64,000 bases of DNA from Metellina segmentata (GCA_947359465.1 OX375883.1:15502088-15566087), one strand, 5' to 3'. Shown: positions 32,931 to 44,345, numbered from the stretch's first letter. Translations and numbers: made by a program. Notes: a model not told the origin generated them from the sequence alone.

Positions 32931-34256
32931 GGTACAGCTACACTCTACGTTTATGAACCTGGCGTTTTTTTGGCGCAATTTCAGTAGCGAGTTACGGTAC
33001 ATTAAGACAACCCGTTCTGTCTTTATTGTTATTGTGGTTTTAATGGCAACCTCGGCAAAAGGTAACTTTCAATTTTCATTTTGAATATTCTGGAAAGTTC
33101 TTCCAAAATCCGTTAAAGTCGTTTGATTCCATTGGTTAGTTTGAAATTTTTCTTTGCTTTCATTGGTTACTTTAATTTTAAAATATCCTTTGATTGCATT
33201 GGTTACTTAAATTTTTTTTTATTTGATACCATTGGTTCATTTATTTGTATTTCTACAGCTGTGGAATTTTTATTTTATGATAATATATTTTTACGAAACG
33301 ATTAAAAGTTTTGTTTTTTTGACATTTGCGGAATTTTCGTTTTTTACTATTTTATCCCGGAACAGTTCTGAAGTATCAGCTTATATTATTTCTTGCTTTA
33401 TTTCTTTTAAAAATCTTTCTTTTCAAACAGTCTACTGTATTGAGTGTAATTGATAAATTTCAGGATATTCTTACCCAACATTCGCAGCTTAGTTTTTCTG
33501 CTGGTTCGAAAATGTGTTTTGAAATGTATTTAAGCTTCCTACTTTTTGCAAAAGTTTGTTTGAAATATACTTTTCAAAACGTTCTCAAATGTGTTTTCAA
33601 GCATTCATTTTCAGTTGTAAAAAGAAAAATATTTTTTAAAGAAAAATATTTTTGAAATAATTCTTTTGTTGGCGACTTTAGAAGTTCGTCAAAAAAAATA
33701 GCCAAGACAGTTGCCACCGCTCATAAACGTTGACTGTAGATGTTCCAATGTTTTTAAGCGTATGGTGTTAAGACCCTCTGGGGCCGTTCTCGCCGGATTG
33801 CTTAGAGAATGTTTGCCGGACCCCGGGGAGAATGATCTGATTCCCAGCTTAGAAGGAGACAAGGACACCCGGATTTTCTTTGACATGGGCAAGTAGTGCC
33901 GTAGATAAACTAACATCCAGAGGTCAAAAATATAAAAACATATGAATATACCAAGCTCCGGAGGTAGTATAAAGCACCGATCACCGTTTTCACCCGGTTT
34001 ACAATCATTGTTTTGAGTAGAGATCAGTCAAAAGGACATGCGTTAACATTCAGTTTGACTGAGAAGTTTCCTCGGGAGTCCAAAAGTGAGACTACGTCTC
34101 AGCGATGAACGCCCGGGGGATAGTCGGGATCCGAAGTCTGCAGTGATGAATGTTATGATTTTGTATACATATTATAATAATACTAATACATAACTTTTTA
34201 ACAAACAAACCACAGGCAAGTAAAAGAAAAAAAATTAAATTGTTTATTGCCGTGTG
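32931..34256. other. Intergenic or intronic DNA, short repeats
   Basis: Position 33110-33250 has four or five degenerate copies of TTTGATTCCATTGGTTA. Positions 32933-32985 and 33672-33745 are copies of the dispersed repeat first seen at 700-770. Position 33711-33896 is a 61-codon open frame, GC-richer than its flanks, with no recognisable domain. I do not call a gene. Confidence 0.4.
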
Positions 34257-34269
34257 CCATTGTTATTGG

Positions 34270-34587
34270 TAATTTTAGTCAACGTCGTACTAGAGCAACA
34301 CAACGGGCTATTGACAATTGTCCGGGATCAGTCCCTTAAGTTGATCCGAGGACAATACCTCGTAAATTTGAACCACGGTCAGATGACGAAGCAACACCTG
34401 ATCAGGCACCCCACTCTCCAAACTTCCACACCAACCCAACGTGAGGACTTTCGGTCACGACAGATTTAAGATGTACCAGCCGCCTCTGTACCATACGCTT
34501 ACAAACATCCATGCACGGACCCGGATTCGAACCAGGAACCTTCCGATCTAGAGGCTAACACCTAAACCACTATACCAGTTGGTCAGC
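34270..34587 (-). mobile_element. SINE-1, 13-bp TSD
   Basis: A complete minus-strand copy with exact duplication CCATTGTTATTGG at 34257-34269 and 34588-34600. A few bases are missing after CCCTTAA. Confidence 0.93.
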
Positions 34588-34600
34588 CCATTGTTATTGG

Positions 34601-34948
34601 ACTTGGAAAAAAATTATCGGATTTATTTAATGCGGTGTGCTAATATAGAATTTTGATTTAAAAATTTACCCTTTAGGAACAATTTATGGAGGTGTGCTAA
34701 TATGGATGGAGTTAGTGAAAATTTCGTGTTCTATTGGTGTATTAGTTTTAATATAGTACCATGTTAAGCTGTTTTAGAGATAATTGAGTTGTTATCTCAG
34801 CATACGGAGAGCCAGCTAAGGAGGCTTAAGTTAGAGGTAGACATGTATGGTGGAGATCACATATATTGTTCTAGAGACTGGTTGAGAGTCAGTTGTTTGA
34901 GTATTGTAGTAGATAACGTTCATTTTGTAGATCAGTTTTAATCTTTAA
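34601..34948. other. No recognised feature
   Basis: AT-rich sequence between a SINE and the left end of the piggyBac-like element. Two short direct repeats of GTGTGCTAATAT occur at about 34637 and 34693. Nothing coding is seen. Confidence 0.4.
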
Positions 34949-35856
34949 CTGCTGTTATGGGTCTCACAGACCCCGAGTCATTTTTGACAGGTCGTTTCTA
35001 CCCCTTAAAGTGAATATTGGTCCCTGTCCTATTCAGTACCTTTCTACTACGTCTAACAGAAGCCACTGTACCGTCATGTAAGAATTAGACGCACAGCTGG
35101 TTTAAAATTAAACTATTTATTTACATAAATTAAATATTTACAAGAAAATTTAAAAAGATAATTAAGGGCACAGCCATCGACAACCGAATCCTGCCTGAAG
35201 CCAAAGTAAAAAAATGGCAAACAGAGACGTCTGTCTCTCGTCGAATCTCGAATCCGAATACTCCTAAAATCCACGTTCGCTTGGTTCCACAGAACCGCCG
35301 CTGCCAACGAGAGGGGGGTGAATTTCGAGCCCTCTAGAGATGTTTATGTCCTCTCCAGAACAGAAACACCCCCACACAGATGCGAAAACCGTCTGTGATG
35401 CCGACTTGAGTTCCCCACAGCAAATCTTCATCCCAGACATGGGATTAGGGAACCGACGGAAACTCCAGCTGTGTCTATGGATCAAACGGAACGCCGGGCC
35501 GCCGATGAGAAACTACTCTCTTTCGGTATTTTGTGAAAACCCGCACGTGCAAAGTCTGAAGTTGTTTTTGCATTTCGAAACATTCCAGCGTCCACGTGTT
35601 AGGGAAAAGGGTCGGCTAGTACCATATGATACACCACATTCCAAGACTGTTTTGGATGCCCCAACAATTTCATATTTTACACCATTTGAATTTACCGCGT
35701 GGTATCTTAGACCCCTTCACCACATTTGCGTTTCCGTTCTTGTTGAATGTTGTCTAAGTTTGAGTAGGGAATTTCGGCAGAGAGCTTAAAATGGCAACGA
35801 ACTTTAAAAAAAGAACGACCTGTGTATCTTACATAAAAAGAAATTCCGGAAAAATT

Positions 35857-36156
35857 TTGATGGTGGGTCGGAAATAGAGTACTGGAACTGTGAAATTTCG
35901 GATAATATTATTGAAAGCGAACACGAAACGGATTCGGAAATTTAGGCAGATGAAGATGAAGACATTTCAAGTGCGTCTTCACAAGAAGAATATTTCTACA
36001 AGAAAAATAACTTCAAATGGAATGCCTGGGGGGAACCTAATCGCGTGAGGTTAGAACACCAAAACACAACATAGTTTTACAGTTCCACGGGTCGAAACGT
36101 CCTGCAAAATTAGGTCCGAAAGCTGAGCCTGAAGAGACATGGAATCTACTTAACTT
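35857..36156 (+). pseudogene. piggyBac transposase N-terminal fragment
   Basis: The frame reads EIEYWNCEISDNIIESEHET, then an acidic run (ADEDEDISSAS), then NNFKWNAWGEPNRVR. After a shift it continues NIVLQFHGSKRPAKLGPKA and EPEETWNLL. An acidic N-terminus followed by x-KW-x(n)-R-x-R and then NI(V/I)...G-x-K is the usual start of piggyBac transposases. There is an in-frame stop after ETDSEI (about 35943) and a frameshift near 36065. The whole catalytic domain is missing. The upstream open frame at 35340-35789 is not similar to anything I know. Confidence 0.65.
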
Positions 36157-36257
36157 ATATAGTAATATAAAATATATTTCATGTTTAGAATTGAATTATC
36201 TAAATTTAAAATGCATAAATAATAATTATGTAAAGAATCTTTCATTAATATATTATA

Positions 36258-39200
36258 CTAGCAAAATACCCGACCTTACTCGGTTTGAATTGGTTTACTC
36301 TAGATTGAAGAGATAATCTATATAAATAAGAATGGAGTGTTTGTTTGTACATTCAATATTTTCGACGCATTTCAAGTTTTCTATCCGTTTTGGACACTTC
36401 TGATGCCGAATCCGTCTTTTTCTCGTTTGGTGTCTGTCTGTCTGTATGTTGTGCCCTATTACACGTCCACGCGGTTTAAGATATTTTCATGGAAATTTGC
36501 ATACAGAGAGTACTTATCTTGATTTAGTGAGTGGAATTGGTTGCGAAAGTCTGTCTGTCTGTCTTTCTGTTCTATGCTCGATTTTGTGTTTGTGTGTTTG
36601 TATAGGCATCACATGAATTGTATTCCAGATATTTGATTGCATTGTATTTTATTTTATACATTATCTAATAATTTAGTGAATGCAATATTAAACATTTCTT
36701 TATTGTTATATTTAGACGAGTTTCATGCTAAAACACCTGAGTAAGTATACTTAAATCAACCATAATTTGGTAGTTTTGGAAAAATTGGAATGTCTATTGA
36801 ATATTACGATTAATTCGATTGCTTTACCAGTACTGCTAAAAAAGTAATTATACTTCAAAATTTTTTTTTTTTATGGAATTTCATTTCTGATACGTCATTT
36901 ATTTCGAGTCTTATTTTTATTCTTTGCGCAATGAAAACGATTTCCGAAAATTTGGGACAGACGATATTTTTCAATGAAACGAGAATGAACACGATCGCGC
37001 GAGCAGTGATATTTTTCTGGTTCTTTCGCTCTGAATTAATTTCACATTTCTAAATTTTGTACACTTTTAGTTGTAAGTTGTGGCAACTGTGCGAGATCAA
37101 GAGATAAAATTGAATCACAAATTAATATCTTTGGAACAATTTTTTACGACATCTTTTATTTTGTTTTACTTTGCTGTTTCCTGTTTTAAATATTTATTAT
37201 TTTAATAAATGTGTTTTCCTTCTCATCACACCCAACAGCACCACAAAGTATTAGACTTGAAAATGTTAGGTAAGTCAGTATAAATTTTCAGTAAATTTTA
37301 AGTGTAGTTATGCCGTTATTTAAAGAATAATGCCGTTATTTAAAGAATAATGCCGTTATTTAAAGAATAATGTCGTTATTGAAATAATAATAATGTTTAA
37401 AAATCCAAACTAGAACTTTTTCCAACATTAAAAAATTCGTTGTAGTAATGACAGGAGAAGATTGCAAAATTTCACAATGTCGCATACCGGAGGCAAGAGT
37501 GCCACAGGTAAAAAATTATTGTTTAGTTGACTATGAGTGCGAGAGCACTCGCCGTAAATCGTAATTTTAATTAATTGAGTTGCACATGAAAAGAACTTAA
37601 GAAAGGGAATTCCAAATCTTCCTATAAATCGTCTTTTATAGTAGTAACCTTAGTATCACCTTTCGTCTTTTTGAGCTTTGTCATACAGCAATTGTGCGAT
37701 GTATGTGAAATGTATTACATGAATGGATATGCATGTGTAGGATTTGTGTCCAAAGTAAGTTGTAGAAAATATAAAGATGGCGAAAGGTGTTAAAATAAAT
37801 TTTTACTCTACAAAAAACGTAAGTCATTATATATTTTGATTATCTCTTCAATCTAGAGTAAACGAATTCAAACCGAGTAAGGTCGGGTATTTTGCTAGTC
37901 AAAATATATAATGACTTACGTTTTTTGTAGATTAAAAATTTATTTTAACATCTTTCGCCATCTTTATATTTTCTACAACTTACTTTGGACACAAATCCTA
38001 CACATGCATATCCATTCATGTAATACATTTCACATACATCGCACAATTGCTGTATGACAAAGCTACAAAATGACGAAAGGTGATACTTAGGTTACTACTA
38101 TAAAAGACGATTTATATGAAGATTTGGAATTCCCTTTCTTAAGTTCTTTTCATGTTCAACTCAATTAATTAAAATTACGATTTACGGCGAGTGCTCTCGC
38201 ACTCATAGTCAACTAAACAATATTTTTTACTGGTGGCACTCTTGCCTCCGGTATGCGACATTGTGAAATTTTGCAATCTTCTAATGTCATTATCACAACG
38301 AATTTTTTAATGTTTGAAAAAGTTCCAGTTTAGATTAATAAACATTATTATTCTTTCAATAAAGGCATTATTCTTTAAATAACGGCATTATTCTTTAAAT
38401 AACGACATTATTCTTTCAATAACGGCATTATTCTTTAAATAACGGCATTATTCTTTAAATAATGGTATTACACTTAAAATTTACTGAAAATTTATACTGA
38501 CTTACCTAACATTTTTAAGTCTAATACTTTGTGGTGCTGTTGCGTGTGATGAGAAGGAAAACACATTTATTAAAATAATAAATATTTAAAACAGGAAACA
38601 GCGAAGTAAAACAAAATAAAAGATGTCGCAAAAAATTGTTCTAAAGATATTAATTTGTGATTCAATTTTATCTCTTGATCTCGCACAGTTGCCACAACTT
38701 ACAACTAAAAGTGTACAAAATTTAGAAATGTGAAATTAATTCAGAGCGAAAGAACCAGAAAAAATATCACTGCTCGCGCGATCTTGTTCATTCTCGTTTC
38801 ATTGAAAAATATCGTCTGTCCCAAATATTCTTAAATCGTTTTCATTGCGCAAAGAATAAAAATAAGACTCAAATAAATGAAGTATCAGAGATGAAATTCC
38901 ATAAAAAAAATAATTTTTTGAAGAATAATTACTTTTTCAGCAGTACTGGTAACGCAATCGAAGTAATCGTAATATTCAATAGACGTTCCAATTTTTCCCA
39001 AACTACCAAATTATGGTTGATTTAAGTATACTTACTCAGGTGTTTTAGCATGAAACTCAACTAAATATAACAATAAAGAAATGTTTAATATTGCATTCAC
39101 TAAACTAATAGATAATGTATAAAATAAAATACAATGCAATCAAATATCTGAAATACAATTCATGTGATGTCTACACAAACACACTAACATAAAATCGAGC

Positions 39201-39486
39201 ATAGAACAGAAAGACGGACAGACAGACTTTCGCAACCAATGCCACTCACTAAATGAAGATAAGTACTCACTGTATGCAAATTTTCATGAAAATATCTTAA
39301 ACCGCGTGGACGTGTATAGGGCACAACATACATACATACATACAGACAGACAGACAGACGGACGGACAGACACCAAACGAGAAAAAGACGGATTCGGCAT
39401 CAGAAGGGTCCAAAACGGATAGAAAACTTGAAATGGGTCGAAAATATTGAATATACAAACAAACACTCCATTCTTATTTATATAGA
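36258..39486 (-). mobile_element. Helitron (family A), outer, minus strand
   Basis: Minus strand: the 5' end TCTATATAAATAAGAATGG lies at 39486 after an A, and the 3' end CCGAGTAAGGTCGGG plus TATTTTGCTAG at 36258 before a T. CCGA..TCGG can form the terminal hairpin. Its sequence is continuous only when 36317-37898 is removed, leaving about 1,650 bp. It contains a short array of AACGGCATTATTCTTTAAAT units (about 38347-38462), longer than in the inner copy. No Rep/helicase is encoded. Confidence 0.85.
36317..37898 (+). mobile_element. Helitron (family A), inner, plus strand
   Basis: It starts TCTATATAAATAAGAATGG after A (36316) and ends ACCGAGTAAGGTCGGG plus TATTTTGCTAG before T (37899). It interrupts the outer copy between GAAGAGATAA and TCAAAATATA with no target duplication, as Helitrons do. 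The two copies are near-identical inverted repeats of about 1.5 kb, so the region can form a very large hairpin. About three units of the 20-bp AACGGCATTATTCTTTAAAT repeat (opposite strand) are present. Confidence 0.9.
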
Positions 39487-39547
39487 TAGATTAATCAACT
39501 TTATACGCACTTTAGTGAGCGAGGTCTGAGAGACCCTTCCACACTAG

Positions 39548-40120
39548 TTACGAGACGGTTTGTGACACTGCGGTTAAGGTGTATATTTAGTTTTTAGTTC
39601 ATGGATCGATGTTACTGAAGGAGCTCTTAATGACAACATTTCTAGATAATGTGGTATAAATGAATAGAGGCATTTATAGTAGGCTAAATTGCAAGATGGC
39701 TGAGTTGGAGTTGTGGAGTGTCGACCTGGAGTAGTTGTAGATAGATGAGAGCGTGCTGTAGCTGTTGTGCAAGATATGGAGGAGATCGTCGCTGTCGACA
39801 GTAGTGCAAGTAATGCTGTGGTGGAGATCGATTTCTGGAGCGGGTCATGTCGGTGTTGAAGGTATGCTTCCGGAGCATATTGATACCATAAACGAATCTC
39901 GACAGGATTGTTCAATGGTGAGGAAAAGTGGATAGCACTTCTGCTGGCACCGGTACGCCAATTCAAGTCCAATAAGTTTACGTCTGGAGGCAATGGGCAC
40001 CCACAACGCAGCACATTGTGTCACATGAGGCAGCAAGTCAGAGTGCAGGAGTCGGGTGATCATGCAAAGGAAATAGATTTCATAGTCAGTGGAAGTATAC
40101 ATATATAGACACTGGAGTAA
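39548..40120. other. Unassigned, mixed-composition DNA
   Basis: Overlapping minus-strand frames (39574-40102) are open but Ser/Thr/Pro-rich and mutually overlapping. No domain or splice-supported exon is seen. It could be an exon-bearing host segment or an old repeat. Confidence 0.35.
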
Positions 40121-40654
40121 TCTCTAATATTGTAAAAGGAAGTGTTTGTCTGTCAGTTTCTTGCCGCAAAATGCTGACGATTCTATGGCACTTACAGCAA
40201 TGAGATTTGGCACACAGGTAGTCCGAATGTTTTTCAATTTTTGGGTCACGGCGAATTTTAAAATTCAATCTAGAAGATTTTAAAATGAATTTAATAGTTT
40301 TATCCTCAATCGCTTTTTTAAACGCGGAGAACTTTTTCTACCCGTGTGACCTTGCAGTCAGGGTTTGGAAACATGCCAAAATTTTTTCAACCATAAAACG
40401 CGGAGAAAATTATTATTTTTCATTTCCGCTTTGATTTTGCTTGGACGAATAAATTTCCAGCCAGACGATAAATCTTTTATCTGAAGTCAGTTCTTTTTTC
40501 TATCCCCTAGACGGTAAAGATAAGGTAAAAATTTCAACGGATTTGAAATCTGCGGAAAATTTTACACCAGAATAATACCTTACATCACGGCGTTGCTCGT
40601 GGTGTTGGTTTACGGAGCAAACCAACACAACGGGCACGGGCAACGCCGGGCTAG
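40121..40654 (+). mobile_element. Helitron (family E), 534 bp
   Basis: It starts TCTCTAATATTGTAAAAGG after an A. It ends CGGGCACGGGCAACGCCGGG plus CTAG before a T. Partial 5' copies are at 1625-1879 and 3305-3597, and a 3' fragment at 29509-29600. It contains TTTGGCACACAGGTAGTCCG, also found in family D, so families D and E share an internal segment. Confidence 0.8.
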
Positions 40655-40673
40655 TTATTCTATATTTATACAT

Positions 40674-41583
40674 GGTGATTCATAAGTACGTATACAGTTT
40701 CCAGATGCTGTGAAACAGGAACAGTTTAAGACACGGTCCCCAAATGCGAACTGTTCGCTATGTATGCTCATGAAGTTTATGTCCCCCTCCCGTCCGAAGT
40801 GACGTAGGTGATAGCGAACGTGTCACGTGACTAGTCAGTAAAAATGGCTACATTTGCAGTGGAGAAGGCGTTTTGTGTTGTTGAATTGAGCAAAACGGAA
40901 TCTATCAGCATTGTGCAACGGCATTTTCGATCACAATTTGGAAAAGAACCTCCAACCAGAAAATTCATTTACGATTGGTTGAAAAAATTTGAAACTACGG
41001 GCTTTTGTGCAAATTTCCAAAGCCAGGACGACCGGGTATATCGGCAGATGTCGTCAAAAACATTATTCATCCAATTAGATAATAAAGTCGAAAAACTTTA
41101 TTCTCATTTGGATGGTGCACTACCACACTGGCCAGGCGACATGCGAAATTACTTCTATTAACATCTTCTACACTGATGGATTGAACGAAGCTCCGACTAA
41201 CTATGCCACTAACCCAATGACCACCCAGATGCTCTGACTTAACACCATGAGACTACATTCTTTGGGACTACGTAAAAGATAACGTGTTTAACCCTCCTCT
41301 TCCTGTTGATATGGCGGAATTGAAACAGCATATCGCATCCACTATCACTGCACTTGTTTCAGATACCCTAACACGCGTCTGGGCGGAAATGGGTTACCGG
41401 TTCCATGTGTGTAAAGTGACTAAAGGTGCACACATAGAACATCGGTGACTGTCTCTAAAAAAACTTCACCTACACTTCCTAAAAAATCATTCACCTTCAC
41501 TTCTGTTACAGGTAACATAAAATATATTACATTGTCACTGTTATATAGTGCGTTGAAATTGTATACTTACTTATGAATCACCC
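40674..41583 (+). mobile_element. Transposon with GGTGATTCATAAGTA ends
   Basis: The left end GGTGATTCATAAGTACGTAT and minus-strand right end GGTGATTCATAAGTAAGTAT continue to ACA.TTT, inverted repeats of about 27 bp. The element is 910 bp and carries a transposase with its middle deleted. It belongs to the same transposase family as 11205-12593 and 42467-43183 by protein similarity, but its ends differ. Confidence 0.8.
40844..41447 (+). pseudogene. Transposase with HTH and deleted core
   Basis: The ATG-initiated frame encodes MATFAVEKAFCVVELSKTES, then VQRHFRSQFGKEPPTRKFIY and WLKKFETTGFC, an N-terminal helix-turn-helix typical of a mariner-related arthropod transposase family (DUF4817/HTH-type start). 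After about residue 62 the central catalytic part is missing. From about 41226, the C-terminal block DYILWDYVKDNVFNPPLP, then ELKQHIASTITAL, TRVWAEMGYRFHVCKVT and KGAHIEH can be read, with a stop where LTPCD is normally found. The order N-terminus, deletion, C-terminus shows internal loss; the product cannot be functional. Confidence 0.8.
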
Positions 41584-42215
41584 TTTATTAGTAGCAAATA
41601 TACGAGTCCGAAAAATCATTGATCTGATTGAATAATTAATCGTATATAATGAGTAAGTAACTATCTCATAAATAATAACAAAGTAAATATTTGTAGTTGA
41701 CTTATCCTTTTAAGGTTGGTCCGTATGCCTTTTAGAAATCTCAGTGGCAATATGCATGCATTTACCAATTCTGTATGATGAAATGAGATTTAGTTTGATA
41801 TTTTCAGTCCATTCATTTTTATTATCTTCGGTGGGTTTTGTTAAATGAAAGGATCGGGTTTGGGGCAGCTGAACACATAATGGTCAGAGTCCACACTCAC
41901 ATCAGTATGTATTGGAAATTTTAAATCGATATAGATAGGAGATAAACGGGGGCCATTTCCAGTCAGAAACCAGATGAGATGGCGATTAGGAATAAAACGG
42001 TTGTATTTGACTTTTGTGAAGATGATTTTTACTCTAAGTCCTCTTATAGATTTTTCAATTTAATCTTGCCGTGTGTTGGAGGCATTTATTTTGGTAGTTC
42101 TGGAGAGGAAGGACCTGGGGGCAGGAACGGATAGAGGCGTTCCGCTGACAGAGGCGAGCTTACTCATAGATTTCGTTATGGTCCCTGATACCAGCTCAGT
42201 CCGAAGGTGTTAGAA

Positions 42216-42429
42216 GCCGGACCACATATCTTCAGCGCACACACTCACGGGTCGACCACGTCCACTCCCTATCGTGTTCATCCTGGGCAGATAAGGGTTT
42301 TTCGGACGGCGCGTCACTAGGCCCACTTCTAAAGTTTCTCATTAGAGGCTTTCCCTAGCTTCGGCTAATCCGCTGTGGGTTTTCAATAACTCGGTACGGA
42401 GGGGTCTGCTTCCATTCGAAGAAGAAGAA
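42216..42429 (+). mobile_element. Retroposed 3' end with (GAA)n tail, TSD
   Basis: It ends in GAAGAAGAAGAA and is flanked by an exact duplication GAAGGTGTTAGAA at 42203-42215 and 42430-42442, showing target-primed integration. The body (GCCGGACCACATATC ... CCTAGCTTCGGCTAATCC) has no coding motif. It is probably a truncated LINE 3' UTR or a SINE using it. Confidence 0.8.
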
Positions 42430-42466
42430 GAAGGTGTTAGAAAAGTTTTGTATTGATTCCTTAATA

Positions 42467-43183
42467 CAGGGTGTTCATAAAAGAATGTCCCAGTTTCAAT
42501 GGTATATTATAACAGTTTAATTTAGACTATGACAAATTACAAATCAAATTGAAGTAAACTAACCTAGTTTTTCTTTCAAATGTTCAATATGTGCCCCTTT
42601 AGTTATACGGCACACATCCCACCTAAAGTCCAATTCTTCCCACACTTTGGTTAACAAGTCCGGAGTAATGGAAGCCATAACCTCTTCAATACTGTGTCTC
42701 AACTCTGGCAAATCATTAGGTAGCGGCGGAACGTAGACACGATCTTTTATAAATCCCCAAAGGAAAAAATCGCATGGCGTTATGTCAGGTGAACGTGGAG
42801 GCCAGTGAAAAAGAGCTCTGTCGTCTCGACCCTTACGACCCATCCAACGGTCAGGGACTTCGACGTTCAACCACTCTCGTACAAAGAGATTCCAATGGGG
42901 TGGGATTCCATCCTGTTTCCAAATAAAGTTTACAGGTTCACCCTCTACTAACTTGTAAAAGAGCCATTCTTTCAACATATCCAGATAAGCCACGCCTGTT
43001 ATGATAAGAATTGGACTTTTAGGTTGAATATGTGTGGTATAAATAAAGGTGCACACATTGAATATTTGTATGAAAAACTAGGTGTGTTAACCTTCAATTT
43101 GATACACGATTTGCTGTAAATAGTCTAAATTAAACTGTTATAATATACCATTGAAACTGGGATATTCTTTTATGGACACCCTG
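42467..43183 (-). mobile_element. Foldback mariner-like element, 717 bp
   Basis: Both ends read CAGGGTGT(T/C)CATAAAAGAAT and continue as inverted repeats for about 140 bp, well into the coding end. On the minus strand the gene ends KGAHIEHLKEKLG, while the plus strand at about 43047-43085 again reads KGAHIEYLYEKLG. The element thus has the 3' end of a transposon at both sides. TA flanks it at 42465-42466 and 43184-43185. Confidence 0.85.
42562..43000 (-). pseudogene. Transposase catalytic C-terminal half
   Basis: The open frame encodes GVAYLDMLKEWLFYKLVE, then FIWKQDGIPPHWNLFVREWL, HWPPRSPDITPCDFFLWGFI, VPPLPNDLPELRHSIEEVM and ends VCRITKGAHIEHLKEKLG. The D of QDG and the D of SPDITPCDFFLWG are the second and third acidic motifs of a mariner-related DDD transposase. 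The protein begins only a little before YLDM, so the HTH domain and first catalytic Asp are absent. The surviving half is free of stops, suggesting a fairly recent insertion into the LINE. It is the same family as 40844-41447. Confidence 0.85.
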
Positions 43184-43399
43184 TATAGTAAACGTAGTTC
43201 GATTTGGATTTGCGGGAAGTTAGAGCGTGGATCCAGCTGTCTGTGAAAATGTTGATATTTTTATTTTCTCTATCCGCCCATTGTAAGGCTTGATGTAATG
43301 CAGATAATTCTGCCTGGAAAACATAATTGTAGCCTTTTAGTTTATATTTCATGGTGTCAATTAAAGTTCCTTCCCTGAACATGCACACAGCGGCCCCGA

Positions 43400-43588
43400 C
43401 ATTGTAAGCGTATGGTGTATGGTGTAGAGGCGGCTGGTGCGCCTTTAATCTGTCGTGGTGAAAAGTACTCACGTTGGGTTGGCATGGAAGTTTGGAGAGT
43501 GGGGTGGCAACTCAGGTTTTGCCACGTCATTTGACCGTGGTTCAAAATGACGGGGTGTTGTCCTCGGATCTTTCCCTTAGGGGATTAG
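43400..43588 (+). mobile_element. SINE-1, truncated at both ends
   Basis: It starts at GACATTGTAAGCGTATGG (with a GTATGGTGT duplication) and stops after CCCTTAGGGGATTAGG, where the ATCGAT-rich element starts. The break in the tail suggests that element inserted into or replaced the SINE end. Confidence 0.75.
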
Positions 43589-44345
43589 GAACCGATGTTT
43601 TTTTAACATCAATGTTTATTTTAATATACTTGTCGATGTTTTATTTTTTGATAAAAAAGCACCATAGTAAAAATTAAGAAAAATAACAGTGCAACTGAGT
43701 AATTGTCAGTGATGGCGACATTCGTCCAATCAGAAAGAGGTTTTTTTCCTAACTGGTAGGACAGTTAGTGAAAAAAGAAGTCGGTTTAAATTGGAGAAAG
43801 TTAACAAACTTATTTTTTTTTACAAACTGTAAATAACAAATATTGGGGCATATAATAATTATAGGTCCAATATTTTTTATTCACAGCAAATAAAAAATAA
43901 GTCTGTTGCGTCCCCTCCCCATAGTTTGATAAATAATTAATAATAACTAACAAAATCTACTGTGTTATGTACCTACCTAATTATACTTATAGTTAGTAGT
44001 ACCTACGTCAAGTTGTTGTAAATATTTTTTTAAATATTATTCAATTTGAAAATAAAAGATTTGTTTATTGTTCTTCTTATTTTCTTTGACTTTGTTTTCA
44101 CAGTTAAAAAAAAATCTTAGTTATAAATTAATAAACAACGTTAATGACGAATTAAATCTGCCCCCCCCCCTTCAGCGAACATGTTTTAGATTGCAAAACC
44201 AATTTTAAGAAATTGAGGGGGAAAAAAGTTTAAATACACTAATTTTTTAAAACGATGTATTATCAACATCGATTTGGGCGATGTATTATCAACATCGATG
44301 TTTTAATTTTGAACATCAATGTTTTGCGGTCGATGTCGCATCTAT
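43589..44345. mobile_element. ATCGAT-rich hAT-like element, copy b
   Basis: Inverted relative to copy a. It contains TTGTCGATGTTTTATTTT, the shared centre CCAATATTTTTTATT/ACAAATATTGGGGCATATAA, a C-run and the end GGTCGATGTCGCATC. The left terminus is truncated. No coding sequence. Confidence 0.6.

Larger units (their letters stand above)
34949..39547 (+). mobile_element. piggyBac-like remnant hosting Helitrons
   Basis: The left end follows TTAA (34945-34948) and reads CTGCTGTTATGGGTCTCACA; the minus-strand right end reads CTAGTGTGGAAGGGTCTCTC next to TTAC. Both continue to AGACC. The inverted GGGTCTC(A/T)CAGACC core and the TTAA flank suggest piggyBac. The only recognisable gene piece is 35857-36156. 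The large segment 36258-39486 is a later Helitron insertion. Confidence 0.6.
41800..43412 (-). pseudogene. LINE ORF2 RNase H region, interrupted
   Basis: On the minus strand, 43412-43190 encodes VGAAVCMF, YNYVFQAELSALHQALQWA and NIFTDSW, the beta-strand, Glu and Asp motifs of an RNase H domain as found at the end of I/R1/jockey-type LINE ORF2. Removing the insertion 42467-43183 lets the frame run on as IKESIQNFSNTF, and removing 42216-42429 continues it to GLSWYQG, the next RNase H strand. Further on are FIPNRHLIWFLTGNGP and SDHYVFSCP, the usual C-terminal tail. Stops and shifts are present between them. The reverse transcriptase is not in the window; a SINE abuts at 43400. Confidence 0.8.

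Noticed and set aside
39574..40102. Minus-strand gene rich in Ser/Thr/Pro
   Set aside because: Several overlapping frames are open together and none resembles a known family. There is no supporting splice pattern.
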